From Chloroflexota bacterium (GTDB taxonomy: Bacteria; Chloroflexota; Ktedonobacteria; Ktedonobacterales; Ktedonobacteraceae): a stretch of 64,000 nt of DNA. The stretch is taken from assembly GCA_902812455.1 (NCBI GenBank), contig CADDZH010000007.1:19803-83802 (forward strand), given 5' to 3'. Shown one piece after another: positions 44,549-52,911 of this stretch. The position numbers were made by a program, and so were the translations under genes. Below the pieces are notes generated by a model, which saw nothing but the letters and a program-made list of their open reading frames with translations, was not told the DNA's origin and did not search any database. Numbering within the stretch: position 1 is the first letter of the stretch; each line of letters opens with the position of its first letter.

Positions 44549-45751
44549 CTATCCTTCTTTTTGGATGTTTGACATAGCAACACAACAAGACCCATCCCTG
44601 TTCGAGAGGGATGGGCCTTTGCTATATTTGTGTTTATTAAGGCCTCCTTTGATTTCTGTTACGTTGTGGCGGTCCATTGCCAGCGCTTCACACAGCGGCC
44701 ACACACCGGCTGGACCACATTCCCGGTAGCGTTCGCTCCAATCCTTGCCATTTCCATCATGTGGTGGCGGGCAGAGATCAACGGCGAGGCAGGCCTGCCG
44801 GAACCCACCGGCTAACCGCTCCATTGCTTCGTGCCCACTTTCATCCCCATCCAGGCCAAGCACGACGCGCTTCACCTGCGGCGCGAAGCGAACGATCCAA
44901 TCCGCTCGCGCTACCGTGCCGACTAGCGCCACCACAGTATGTGGCGACACACCTGCCGCGATGAGGGCCAGCCGGTCAAAGCCGCCTTCGACCAGGGCAA
45001 GCGTAGGAGCGTAGTGGGATGGATGAGAACCGTACCAGCCTGCGGGGTTGGTCTTGATCCAGCGCTTGATGTTTGCGGCTTCCAGGATGGTTTTATGCTC
45101 GTTTTCATCCATCCCTGGCTCCCAGCGCACAATGGTGCGACCAATGAAGCCGCGGCCATCAGGCGAGCCGAGCGGAAAGACGAAGCGCCCGATCCAGCGC
45201 GTGAGCACATCGCGCTGCTCCCTCGGAACGGGCGTGTCTTCCCAGGCGGAGCAGGAGAGGTAGCCGATCTCGCTTGAGGCGGCAATCTCCAGCGGGATGG
45301 CGCGTTCGTCCAGGTAGGCGCTTGCTCGCCACGATGCCAGTTCCTCTTGCATGAGCGGCCAGGCAGCTTCCAGCGCAGCCACTTCATCGCATTGCCACTG
45401 CGGGCGAGCAACAGGCAGGCGTGGTCTGGTGGGATGCTCAGGCAATGGGTGACGAATGCCTACTGGGAGTGGTGGACCTCGTGTATGATCGACGGGATGC
45501 TCGCTGCGCCGCAGCGTCTCGGCCGCATCCGGGGCATACTCCTCAACCAGCACGGTTGAGTGGCAACAGTGGCAGAACCCCCATCCACTTGCTGCATCAA
45601 TGGAGAGTGAGCGTTGGTGATCGCTGCCATGCACCGGGCAGAACGCGCGCAGGCGTTCGCCGGAGCCGGAGCCAGAGAGGGTGAGATCCAGGTCATGTTC
45701 GGAGAGGACGTGAATGCGTTTCCCCTGCCGGGTCATGACTGCCGTAATCAT
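44549..45751 (-). CDS. DnaG-type DNA primase (CHC2 zinc finger and Toprim)
   Basis: A 400-residue primase. An N-terminal zinc-binding domain (FCPVHG and FCHCC, residues about 37-65) recognises template. The Toprim core has the catalytic Glu in LALVEGGFDRLALIAAG and Asp-x-Asp in VVLGLDGDESGHEA, with the RIGRFVFPLGSPDGR-like fold segment of DnaG relatives before it. There is no DnaB-binding C-terminal domain. It synthesises RNA primers, supporting autonomous replication of the block. AAAGGAG lies 7 nt before ATG 45751. The last 45 residues may be extended past the natural end. Confidence 0.88.
   Translation of the reverse strand: MITAVMTRQGKRIHVLSEHDLDLTLSGSGSGERLRAFCPVHGSDHQRSLSIDAASGWGFCHCCHSTVLVEEYAPDAAETLRRSEHPVDHTRGPPLPVGIRHPLPEHPTRPRLPVARPQWQCDEVAALEAAWPLMQEELASWRASAYLDERAIPLEIAASSEIGYLSCSAWEDTPVPREQRDVLTRWIGRFVFPLGSPDGRGFIGRTIVRWEPGMDENEHKTILEAANIKRWIKTNPAGWYGSHPSHYAPTLALVEGGFDRLALIAAGVSPHTVVALVGTVARADWIVRFAPQVKRVVLGLDGDESGHEAMERLAGGFRQACLAVDLCPPPHDGNGKDWSERYRECGPAGVWPLCEALAMDRHNVTEIKGGLNKHKYSKGPSLSNRDGSCCVAMSNIQKEG
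44591..44615 (-). repeat. Hairpin near the primase 3' end
   Basis: CCCATCCCT pairs perfectly with AGGGATGGG across a 7-nt loop GTTCGAG. It overlaps the last codons of the primase frame, suggesting that the functional primase end may lie upstream of it. Confidence 0.6.
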
Positions 45752-45841
45752 GTTTAGTCTCCTTTGCTGAAGGCATGTTCACATCACTTGCGGCGCACAT
45801 CGCCGCAGTGTGAGGAAATACGTAGAGGGTCCGGAGATGCA

Positions 45842-45869
45842 AAGGACGCTCCTCGAAGGAAGCGTCCTT
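45842..45869 (-). repeat. Hairpin in the gap before the primase gene
   Basis: AAGGACGCT pairs perfectly with AGCGTCCTT across a 10-nt loop. It lies between the stop of gene 45950-46564 and the primase start, with only a short T-run. Confidence 0.65.
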
Positions 45870-45949
45870 GCGCGAGACGAGAGAAGCAGGGGATGACGGA
45901 GAAGGAACCGTGCGTGAACCATAGGTGAACCGCACCTGGTTCGGTCCCG

Positions 45950-46564
45950 TTACGGAAGAGTTGCCAGCTCATGCTGGATGGCCATAAGTTGCTGCTGGAT
46001 CACCGCACGTTCAGCGATGATTGCTTGCCATCGACTTTCCAGCCGCATGCGTTCTTGCTTTGTCCAGGCGTAGCGCTGCCTCGCCATCCAGCGATGACGA
46101 CGGCGCGTGCTGGTCATGATGAGCAAGACGACGATCAGCGGCACCAGGAGCACCGGGTAGAGATTTACCAGGACGGCGATGCCGATGAGGACTACGAGCG
46201 CGATGAGGAAGCGTACCAGCGGCGGAGGGGACGGCGGCAGAGCCGACCACTGCGCTGAGATGGCTGCTTCCTGGGCGTCGAGACGGAGAAGCTGCTGCTT
46301 CAAAGCGAACTCTTCGCGCCGGAGCGCATCTCGGCGCTCGCGTTCTGCTCGCTGCTGTTCGCGCTCTTGCTCGCGTTGCCGGCCATGTTCTGCCTGCTCA
46401 TATTGCCAGTCCTCTCGGGGCTGGCTATACCCTCCACGCTCTGGTCCTGGTGCGGGCACCGGCAATGGCCCTATGCCTGACATCGACGATGGCCACGACC
46501 CTTCGCCTGCTGAGTTCATGTTGGAGTTGGGTTGTTTGTTGTGATGGTGATTGTACTGTGCCAT
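45950..46564 (-). CDS. Membrane protein with coiled coil, first gene of the block
   Basis: A 204-residue protein. The N terminus is low complexity (His/Asn/Pro rich, MAQYNHHHNKQPN). A long charged coiled coil (QREQEREQQRAERERRDAL to LDAQEAAI) is followed by two closely spaced membrane segments (LIALVVLIGIAVLVNLYPVL and VLLVPLIVVLLIM), then another basic helical region (RMRLESRWQAIIAERAVI). It could tether the replicon or its machinery to the membrane, which is inference. AGGAAGG lies about 10 nt before ATG 46564. Confidence 0.65.
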   Translation of the reverse strand: MAQYNHHHNKQPNSNMNSAGEGSWPSSMSGIGPLPVPAPGPERGGYSQPREDWQYEQAEHGRQREQEREQQRAERERRDALRREEFALKQQLLRLDAQEAAISAQWSALPPSPPPLVRFLIALVVLIGIAVLVNLYPVLLVPLIVVLLIMTSTRRRHRWMARQRYAWTKQERMRLESRWQAIIAERAVIQQQLMAIQHELATLP

Positions 46565-46794
46565 TGGGAAATACTTCCTTCCTGCGTGCGCAGCTCGCGG
46601 AAAAACGAGAGGTCAGGACGCAAGACAGAATCTCCCCTGCTCATGCTCATCATTGAACATGAGCACATGGCACGCTCTTGTTGTTGTTAGTGGACTCTTT
46701 TCTGCCTCCTTTCTTCTCTCGCTCGTTCGCTAGCCTATTTGCCTACTTGCTTGCTTACTTAGATGCGCTCCGATGATTCGTGCTCCGGTGACGC

Positions 46795-46839
46795 GCTACG
46801 ATAACGAACTACAGCTGATGAGCTACGATAACGACCTAC
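46795..46839. repeat. Iteron-like direct repeats GCTACGATAACGAnCTAC
   Basis: The 18-mer GCTACGATAACGAACTAC (46795-46812) recurs at 46822-46839 with one change, a 27-nt period. They lie 230 nt upstream of the first gene of the block. Two copies are few for classical iterons; they may be ParB or initiator sites. Confidence 0.55.
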
Positions 46840-47323
46840 GATGAACGCACGACAATGGACGCGCTACATACAAAGAACCATATGCGGTATCCTGTTCTGA
46901 CTCCTGGCAAGGAACTTATCCGCGACTGGAGTCGAGGGCGGATACACCCATCCCCTCATCTCGTGTCATCCCCGGCGAGCAAGCTCAAGCACACGGGATG
47001 GGGGAGAGACGATCCCCATCTTTGGCCCCCGGCGAGGATCTCGGCGACGGGTTGGCCCCGGCAGATGAGCCGGTCTGTCTGGTTTTCGTGAAAGCCAGAA
47101 AACATGTTCATGTATCAGCATATAGCATGGAACATTTTTTCGTGTCAAGGGGTAGATCGCCAAAATCGTCGGCTTTGTGGGTCATCTCACGCGCAGCGGA
47201 TCAGGCAATTTCTTGTGTTGTCTGGCTTCTGAAGGCAATGTGTGATTCAAGTTCGCGGCGGTGGTGGTTGCGCGATATAGATGAAGGAAGGCAGGTCGGG
47301 TTTCGCATGTCCTGCCCGTTTTT

Positions 47324-47417
47324 GGGCGGCGACGGTTGCAACCACGAAAGTGATTTGCGCAGTAGCCTGTGGAGCGGGTTGATAGCACAACTTGGTAGTG
47401 GTTCCCTTCTTTACTAA
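47324..47417 (+). repeat. Dispersed repeat, plus-strand copy
   Basis: This 94-nt segment, from GGGCGGCGACGGTTGC to GGTTCCCTTCTTTACTAA, resembles the minus strand of 50747-50842 along its whole length, with a near-identical last 20 nt. Both copies end in open frames reading GSLLY before a stop. The two face each other 3.3 kb apart. Confidence 0.6.
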
Positions 47418-47616
47418 TCACTGCTGGGACACCTCTTTGCGCGCTACGTGCAAACTTGGCTACTCGCGCTGTCGATAGTCGCATCAGAGTATAGATGCAC
47501 TACCCATGTACTCTGGCACTTGTCGATCGTGACCTACCTGATAGCATCTGCGACCTTGGCATGATCGGCAAGTAGAGTGCTACCTGTGCCTGCCTGTTGT
47601 GATGATTTTTTGTTTA

Positions 47617-47672
47617 TGCTAATCAACATCCTGCCCACCTATCCCAACACTGCTAATCAACACCCTGCCCAC
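47617..47672. repeat. Two 22-nt direct repeats
   Basis: TGCTAATCAACATCCTGCCC (47617) and TGCTAATCAACACCCTGCCC (47651), each followed by AC, form a 34-nt period pair with one mismatch. They lie in non-coding DNA just left of the VOC gene. Possible iterons, recombinase arm sites or remnants. Confidence 0.6.
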
Positions 47673-47923
47673 TAAATGATAACTTGATGCAATTTTGCTA
47701 ATGAGATCACTGCAGTAACTATTCAGGAAGGCTACATGTCATGTATCCGAGAAAATGGGCCGGTTCTCAAATAACTTGCCACGAGGCCCTGCGCTTTCAG
47801 AGGATCAGGTTTCTCGCAACATTTGGTGCGGCATCACTCCTAGAGCGTCTTGTGGCTTGTTCTGCCTTTCGGCATCTTGCTTTGGAGCTTTACGCCATTG
47901 TATGGATGTCAAAGAAGCCTGCT

Positions 47924-48307
47924 TCACTGCTCTTCAGCGGCCCGACCCGCAATCTCAAACACGGTCCCATCTGGGGCGCGGAAATGATTCCAACTGGTCT
48001 TGCCCGCACGCTGAATAGGTCCAATGAACTCAATCCCTGCTGCTTCCATGCTCGCTCGTGCTGCATCGACATCGTCCACCCAGAAGGCGACGACAGGACC
48101 GGTGGTGAAAAACGCGTGAAATGGCTCCTCGGGACGATAGAGTTCCACTTGCGTCCCATTGGTCAACTGGAACCCCGCAATCTCCGGTTCGTCTCGAATG
48201 GGCTGCATGCCCATTACATCACGAAAGAACGTGACCATCTCTTCAAACTGAGTCGTTCGCACTCCCAGCCAAGTGAGTCCTTTGACCTGCATAGCTTTTT
48301 CCCTCAT
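47924..48307 (-). CDS. VOC-family (glyoxalase/bleomycin resistance-like) protein
   Basis: A 127-residue protein with the betaalphabetabetabeta layout of the vicinal oxygen chelate fold: GLTWLGVRTTQFEEMVTFFR, FQLTNGTQVELY, VVAFWVDDVDAARASMEAAG and the end NHFRAPDGTVFEIAG. The metal ligands are not all evident, as in many uncharacterised VOC members that bind or degrade small molecules. ATG 48307 has AGGA 5 nt upstream; ATG 48292 is an alternative. It is isolated. Confidence 0.85.
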   Translation of the reverse strand: MREKAMQVKGLTWLGVRTTQFEEMVTFFRDVMGMQPIRDEPEIAGFQLTNGTQVELYRPEEPFHAFFTTGPVVAFWVDDVDAARASMEAAGIEFIGPIQRAGKTSWNHFRAPDGTVFEIAGRAAEEQ

Positions 48308-48659
48308 CTCTTTCCTGTGCTCCTACCCGCCAGTACACCGTCCCACCCTCCTCCTACACTCTCGTAGTCTATCCCGTTTTGAGGTTCCCCCACTTTTGTG
48401 GTTCTTCCGCACTTCCCGTGCTCAACCATTGTATAGAGTTGATAAGCAACCAATCCAGAACAGCATTGAGGGATATTTCCCCAAAAAATTATCCCTCACA
48501 CATTGAATGGGTGTGCTACGAATGGGTGTGCTACGTCTCGGCAGGCCTGCTCTCGCTACTTTCTCTTTATTGCTGAGCACTACAAATGCGGAAGAGCCAC
48601 TTTTGTGGAGTAGTGAAAGCTTAGAGTATACTATTCCACAAAATGAGTGAACCTCAGTA
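48308..48659. other. Intergenic region with inverted and tandem repeats
   Basis: About 350 nt without a gene. GTGGTTCTTCCGCA (48398-48411) and TGCGGAAGAGCCAC (48587-48600) are inverted with one mismatch, and CCACTTTTGTGG occurs at both ends. Inside, GAATGGGTGTGCTAC is perfectly tandem (48505-48534). The layout resembles a small non-autonomous element. Confidence 0.5.
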
Positions 48660-50516
48660 TCAACTTATTAAAATGGAAGGAGCAGTCCAAACCTGGACAG
48701 TCTGATCTAAACTCCCAGAAGCAATATAAGCCCCGTCTGGCGACCATGCTACTGCAGAGACACAATTGGAGTGACCTTTGTAGGTTACAACCTCGTTTCC
48801 TGTAACAGAAGCCCAGACCTGGACAGTGTGATCTTCGCTCGCGGAGGCTATATACGTTCCATCCGCATCTGGTGACCATGTTATTGCTGAAATGCTGTCA
48901 GAATGACCTTTATAAGTGAATATCTTGCGTCCTTTGGCCTTCCATACCTGGACAACTTTATCATCTCCTCCCGATGCTATATATGTCCCGTCAAGTGACC
49001 AGGCTATAGCCCATACAGAATCGGTATGCCCTCGATATGTGCGGACTTTATGACCATTGAGCGAATCACATACCTGGATCTCAGTATTATTGTTCTGGAA
49101 GGCAAGATACTCATTATCAGGGGACCAGGCTACAACCCAGACACTATCATCCAGACCGCTACAAGTAAAAATCTCTTTTCCGCTCTGCATGTCCCATACG
49201 TGAACTGTTTGATCATCACTTGCAGAGGCAATACAACTTCCATCAGGGGACCAGGCAAGTGAGAATATGCCCTCGGTATGTCCACGATATGTTAGCAGAT
49301 GGTTGCCTGTCATGGCCTCCCAGACCTGCACCGTCTGATCACCACCGCCAGAGGCAATACACGAGCCATCAGGCGACCATGCTACTGCTGTCACATACTG
49401 AGTATGACCTCGATAGGTCAGGATGTGCTTTCCCGTAATCGCTTCCCACACCTGCACCGTTCCATCATCGCTTGCTGAAGCAATATATGTACTATCCGGT
49501 GACCATGTGACTCCTTCTACAGCTCCGACATGGCCGCGATAGGTGCAGAGGAGAGTTCCTGTAGGGAGGTTACTCGCCTCATAGGGGACTGAGATCACCG
49601 TTGGGAAAAAAGATGGCTTTGTGACCCTGACAGGAATTGATACAACGGGTGTAGGTCTTGCATCTGGTAGAGATGGTTGTACCGCACCAGTGGGTGATGA
49701 TATGTCTTCCTGGCTAGCTTGCTCCAAGGCGGTGGCGAATGCTTTGATGCTCGCAAATCGTTTATGGAGCTCTTTCTCTAGTGCCGTCATGACCACGTAC
49801 TCAATAGATGGAGGAATCGTTGAAATCTTCTCTCTTAAGGATGGGGGCGGCGTAAAAATATGCTGGGTTGCTATCTCAGTAAATGATCCCTGAAAAGGGC
49901 GATGGCCACTTAACCACTCATAAACGACGACAGCTAGAGAGTATTGATCGCTGGCAGGACGCGGTTTGCCTTGAATTTGCTCTGGAGCCATATAGGCGAC
50001 CGTTCCAACCATGTTTTGGGTGCTCTGATAGCGAGAACTCTGAACCATAGTGGCAATGCCAAAGTCGGAGAGAATGATTTCATTGTGACGTCCCAGCAAC
50101 ATATTCTCAGGCTTGATGTCCCGGTGGATTACCTTTTCATCATGCGCATATTGCACTGCACCTGCGATTTGGCTGACATAGGAGATGATGGTTGGAAGTG
50201 GCAGTGGTATGCCGATCTGGTAGCGTTGACGTAAGGTTCCGTTGGGGGCATAGCTCATTACCAGGAAGGGAACGCCATTTGCTACATCAAAATCAAGAAT
50301 ACGGACAATATGGGGATGTTCGAGGTGAGCAACGACCTGGGCTTCTTTGAGGAAATTTTCTTCTTCCTGGCTTGCTAACTGGGTATGCAGGACCTTAATA
50401 GCTGCTTGCGTCTTGAGCCGTACATGTTCGCCAAGATAGACTTCGGCAAACCCACCGCGTCCAAGCAATTGGATGAGCCGGTAATTGCCAAGCTGCTGAC
50501 CAAGACGATCTGCCAT
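48660..50516 (-). CDS. Ser/Thr protein kinase with WD40 propeller (soluble)
   Basis: A 618-residue protein. The kinase domain (about 10-270) is canonical: LGRGGFAEVYLGEH, Lys in AAIKVLH, VIHRDIKPENMLLG, LSDFGIA and YMAPEQIQG. A linker (about 280-320) with no membrane segment leads to seven WD40 repeats (SPDGSCIASASDDQTVHVW type) closing the propeller. Unlike the kinase at 18098-20191 it lacks zinc ribbon and membrane anchor. ATG 50516 has AAGGAG about 10 nt upstream; a GTG or ATG further out is possible. It probably senses and transmits a cytoplasmic signal; substrates unknown. Confidence 0.92.
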   Translation of the reverse strand: MADRLGQQLGNYRLIQLLGRGGFAEVYLGEHVRLKTQAAIKVLHTQLASQEEENFLKEAQVVAHLEHPHIVRILDFDVANGVPFLVMSYAPNGTLRQRYQIGIPLPLPTIISYVSQIAGAVQYAHDEKVIHRDIKPENMLLGRHNEIILSDFGIATMVQSSRYQSTQNMVGTVAYMAPEQIQGKPRPASDQYSLAVVVYEWLSGHRPFQGSFTEIATQHIFTPPPSLREKISTIPPSIEYVVMTALEKELHKRFASIKAFATALEQASQEDISSPTGAVQPSLPDARPTPVVSIPVRVTKPSFFPTVISVPYEASNLPTGTLLCTYRGHVGAVEGVTWSPDSTYIASASDDGTVQVWEAITGKHILTYRGHTQYVTAVAWSPDGSCIASGGGDQTVQVWEAMTGNHLLTYRGHTEGIFSLAWSPDGSCIASASDDQTVHVWDMQSGKEIFTCSGLDDSVWVVAWSPDNEYLAFQNNNTEIQVCDSLNGHKVRTYRGHTDSVWAIAWSLDGTYIASGGDDKVVQVWKAKGRKIFTYKGHSDSISAITWSPDADGTYIASASEDHTVQVWASVTGNEVVTYKGHSNCVSAVAWSPDGAYIASGSLDQTVQVWTAPSILIS

Positions 50517-50727
50517 GCTGATACCACTCCTTAGGACATCCACTCCGCTTACATCGCTCGTAATTGTATGACTGAGCTTTTAGCTTGTCAATAGAATATG
50601 AGTTGAAATTCTCCTGTTTGGCACACTCGTCGGTCATCTCTCATCATTGGAGCGGCAGATCGGTTCTTTTGTCTAGGCACAGGCAGTCTATTGCGCAGCA
50701 ATGGTCTAGGCCGCGCAAAAAGTTCCC

Positions 50728-50743
50728 TCCCATTATAATGGGA
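50728..50743. repeat. Perfect 16-nt palindrome beside the dispersed repeat
   Basis: TCCCATTATAATGGGA is self-complementary. On the minus strand it is followed by GGGAACTTTTTG, so it could act as a terminator for the repeat-borne short frame, or be the end of the repeated element. Confidence 0.55.
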
Positions 50744-50746
50744 TGT

Positions 50747-50842
50747 TAATAAAGAAGGGAACCATCCCCAATTTTCACCGCCAACCCGCCTCTCAAGCCA
50801 ATATGTGATCCAGTTTCCTGGCGGCAACCGTTGCCGCCGGAG
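50747..50842 (-). repeat. Dispersed repeat, minus-strand copy
   Basis: Inverted counterpart of 47324-47417, ending GGTTCCCTTCTTTATTAA on the minus strand. It contains a further 9-bp palindrome GGCGGCAAC/GTTGCCGCC (50820-50838). The surrounding gap 50517-50986 otherwise has no gene. Confidence 0.6.
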
Positions 50843-50986
50843 GACGGGCCTGACGCGACGAAACGGGCAGCAGTAGCGCTCGCATTCTGCCCCTTTCTTG
50901 CCTTGACCTCGTCCCTTCTCTCCATATGTTTGGCACGGACTGTCACTGTCCACAAAAGTGTTCGAAGAGAAAAGAATCATCCTGGC

Positions 50987-51490
50987 TTATCTCGCTTCGC
51001 CTAGCCGTTTTCTAGTGAGGACCGATCGATCTTGCAAGGTAATATCTTGCTCTGAAGCATACTGATCGCGTTTTTTGATCAGGAGCCAGGCCTTCTCGCC
51101 CAGGCGTTGCTGGCGGATGAGCGCGAATTCGCCGCGCAATTTCTCTCCGAACAGCACAAAACGCAGATGACCCTGCTCGAGTTGCTCTCTGACCTGCTCC
51201 TGCATCGCCTCTTTGGCTGTGCCCATAAGCGGTCGATAGGTTCCCTGATCCCAGACGATCACTTCGCCTGCGCCATACTCGCCCTCGGCAATCACCCCTT
51301 CGAAGGTACGGTACTCAAAAGGATGATCTTCCACCATGACGGCCAGCCGTTTCTCGTGAGGGTTCAACGACGGGCCTTTCGGGACTGCCCAGCTTTTAAG
51401 GACGCCATCGAGTTCCAGCCGAAAATCGTAATGCAGGCGAGAGGCGTGATGCTTCTGGACAACAAAGACGAGCGAGTCTGAGTCTGGCAT
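50987..51490 (-). CDS. Stand-alone LigD-type 3'-phosphoesterase domain protein
   Basis: A 167-residue protein matching the phosphoesterase domain of bacterial NHEJ ligase LigD: FVVQKHHASRLHYDFRLEL, SWAVPKGPS, AVMVEDHPFEYRTFEG, GEYGAGEVIVWDQG. The conserved His, Arg and Asp/Glu residues that hold the catalytic metal are present. It trims 3' ends, removing ribonucleotides and phosphates, in end joining. Ligase and polymerase domains are absent and no Ku gene is in the window, so it may act with partners elsewhere. ATG 51490 has AGGAAGGGGAAG upstream. Confidence 0.88.
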   Translation of the reverse strand: MPDSDSLVFVVQKHHASRLHYDFRLELDGVLKSWAVPKGPSLNPHEKRLAVMVEDHPFEYRTFEGVIAEGEYGAGEVIVWDQGTYRPLMGTAKEAMQEQVREQLEQGHLRFVLFGEKLRGEFALIRQQRLGEKAWLLIKKRDQYASEQDITLQDRSVLTRKRLGEAR

Positions 51491-51596
51491 GCTCTTCCCC
51501 TTCCTGTTCTTCAGCAGTCTACCATCTCAGATAGGCTTCTACAAGGAGAGAGCCGTCATCATTCATAAGGTCTGGGAATGTTGCTAGTCAAGACCC

Positions 51597-51643
51597 TTGA
51601 CATTTTTATATCTTTATGTTATATATCTATTAGATATATATCT
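51597..51643 (+). promoter_or_regulatory. PadR promoter and overlapping palindromic operator
   Basis: TTGACA (51597-51602) and TTATAT (51619-51624) are 16 nt apart, a good sigma-70-type promoter. The -10 region lies in an inverted repeat, TATATATCT and AGATATATA around ATT (51620-51640), and TAGGAG follows before ATG 51656. The overlap suits PadR autorepression. It is inferred from consensus and symmetry. Confidence 0.6.
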
Positions 51644-51655
51644 AGGAGATAGAAT

Positions 51656-52300
51656 ATGAGTAAGGAAAACACAAGCAAGTATGCCATTCTGGGCGTCCTC
51701 AGTCAGGGCCCGATGTCGGGGTACGATATCAAGAAGTTCATTGAACGCAGCATCAGTAACTTCTGGAGCGAGAGCTATGGACAGATTTACCCTCTCCTCA
51801 AGCAACTGACAGAAGAGGGGCTGGCCAGCAGTCAGAGCGAAAAGCAGCCGGGGAAGCCGGAGCGCTATGTCTATATGCTGACAGGCAAAGGGTGGCAGGC
51901 ATTACGAGGGTGGCTGGCCGAGCCTGCTGAGTATACTGTTGGACGCATTGAGATCTTGCTCAAGCTCTTCTTTGGCAGGCACACGACGGTTGCCACGAAT
52001 GTGGAGCATGTCCGAGAGTTCCGGGCGCTGCAAGTCCAGTTGCTTCAGAAGTACGCCCAGATTGAGAAGCGCATTCACGCCGTGTGTGTCGATGAGGCTG
52101 AGCGGCTGTATGCCTTGATGACGCTTAGTTATGGACGGCATGTGAGCCAGGCCCTGCTCGCCTGGTGTGATGAAGTGCTTGCGACGCTGGCCGGACTCGC
52201 GGAGAATGAACAGGCTGCGAAGACAAGACAGGAAAGACAGGAAGGAAAGAACAACCATGGCGAAAGTGATGCCAGGGCGCTATACGGCCCAGACCGATGA
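51656..52300 (+). CDS. PadR-family transcriptional regulator
   Basis: A 214-residue winged-helix regulator. The N-terminal DNA-binding domain has SKYAILGVLSQGPMSGYDIK and SFxxIYPLLKQLTEEGL, the classical PadR LxxGPxxGY and YPxLxxLxxxGL hallmarks; a Vir-like C-terminal helical dimerisation domain (about 95-190) follows. AGGAG lies about 8 nt before ATG 51656. It overlaps the DUF4188 gene by 44 nt in another frame, and the promoter palindrome suggests autoregulation. It likely represses the monooxygenase-like partner until a phenolic or other small ligand binds. Confidence 0.92.
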   Translation: MSKENTSKYAILGVLSQGPMSGYDIKKFIERSISNFWSESYGQIYPLLKQLTEEGLASSQSEKQPGKPERYVYMLTGKGWQALRGWLAEPAEYTVGRIEILLKLFFGRHTTVATNVEHVREFRALQVQLLQKYAQIEKRIHAVCVDEAERLYALMTLSYGRHVSQALLAWCDEVLATLAGLAENEQAAKTRQERQEGKNNHGESDARALYGPDR

Positions 52301-52781
52301 ACCATTTGTGGAGTTTCTGATTGGCATGCGGATCAACAAGTTTTTGGCGTTCTGGAAATGGATACCGGTGGCAATGGCGATGCGGCCAATGCTACGGATC
52401 CTGTTCCAGCATCCTGAGAAGGGGTTTCTGGGAGCACAGATCTTCTTCTATTGGCGGGGGATTGCCCTTGTGCAGTACTGGCGCTCATTTGCGGACCTGG
52501 AGCGCTTCGCCAGGGATCGCCAGGAGCCACATCTGGCTGCCTGGCGTCGCTTCAATAAAGCGATTGGCTCAGATGGCAGTGTGGGCATCTGGCACGAGAC
52601 CTATATGATCAATGCAGGCCAATACGAGGTGGTGTACGGCAATATGCCTGTCTTTGGCCTGGCTGCGGCAACCAGCCATGTCCCGGCTGTAGGGCGCCGT
52701 GAGACGGCCCGCCGTCGCCTTGGTGGGGAGAATGAGCCTGCTGTGGCTTCGCCACCAACACCGGTTGGTGCGAGAGGATAG
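52257..52781 (+). CDS. DUF4188 monooxygenase-like protein
   Basis: A 174-residue protein with the family block PGRYTAQTDEPFVEFLIGMR, HPEKGFLGAQIFFYWRG, VQYWRSFADLERFAR, GSVGIWHETYMI and a C-terminal RRETARRRLGGENEPAV. DUF4188 proteins resemble ABM-type antibiotic or heme monooxygenases. It is translationally nested with PadR (starts within its end), so the two form one regulatory unit. AAGGAAAG precedes ATG 52257. Confidence 0.88.
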   Translation: MAKVMPGRYTAQTDEPFVEFLIGMRINKFLAFWKWIPVAMAMRPMLRILFQHPEKGFLGAQIFFYWRGIALVQYWRSFADLERFARDRQEPHLAAWRRFNKAIGSDGSVGIWHETYMINAGQYEVVYGNMPVFGLAAATSHVPAVGRRETARRRLGGENEPAVASPPTPVGARG

Positions 52782-52911
52782 AGGGCAGGAGAAGAGCCAC
52801 GTCGTTCGTTCTGTCATTACCACGTGTTCGCCTTGCAAAAAGAATGGAGAGGAGAGAGGGAACAAACAGCCCTCTCCGGTTTGTTTTCAGTTTGCGAAAG
52901 GAACACGTATC

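Larger units (their letters stand above)
46565..47923. other. Repeat-bearing non-coding region upstream of the block
   Basis: About 1.36 kb with no convincing gene. It includes two near-identical 18-mers (46795, 46822), a TTGC/CTTGCTTACTT run near 46740-46760, a copy of the dispersed repeat (47324-47417) and two 22-mers (47617, 47651). Frames here do not show coding character. This is the natural place for a replication origin and the block's promoter. Confidence 0.5.
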
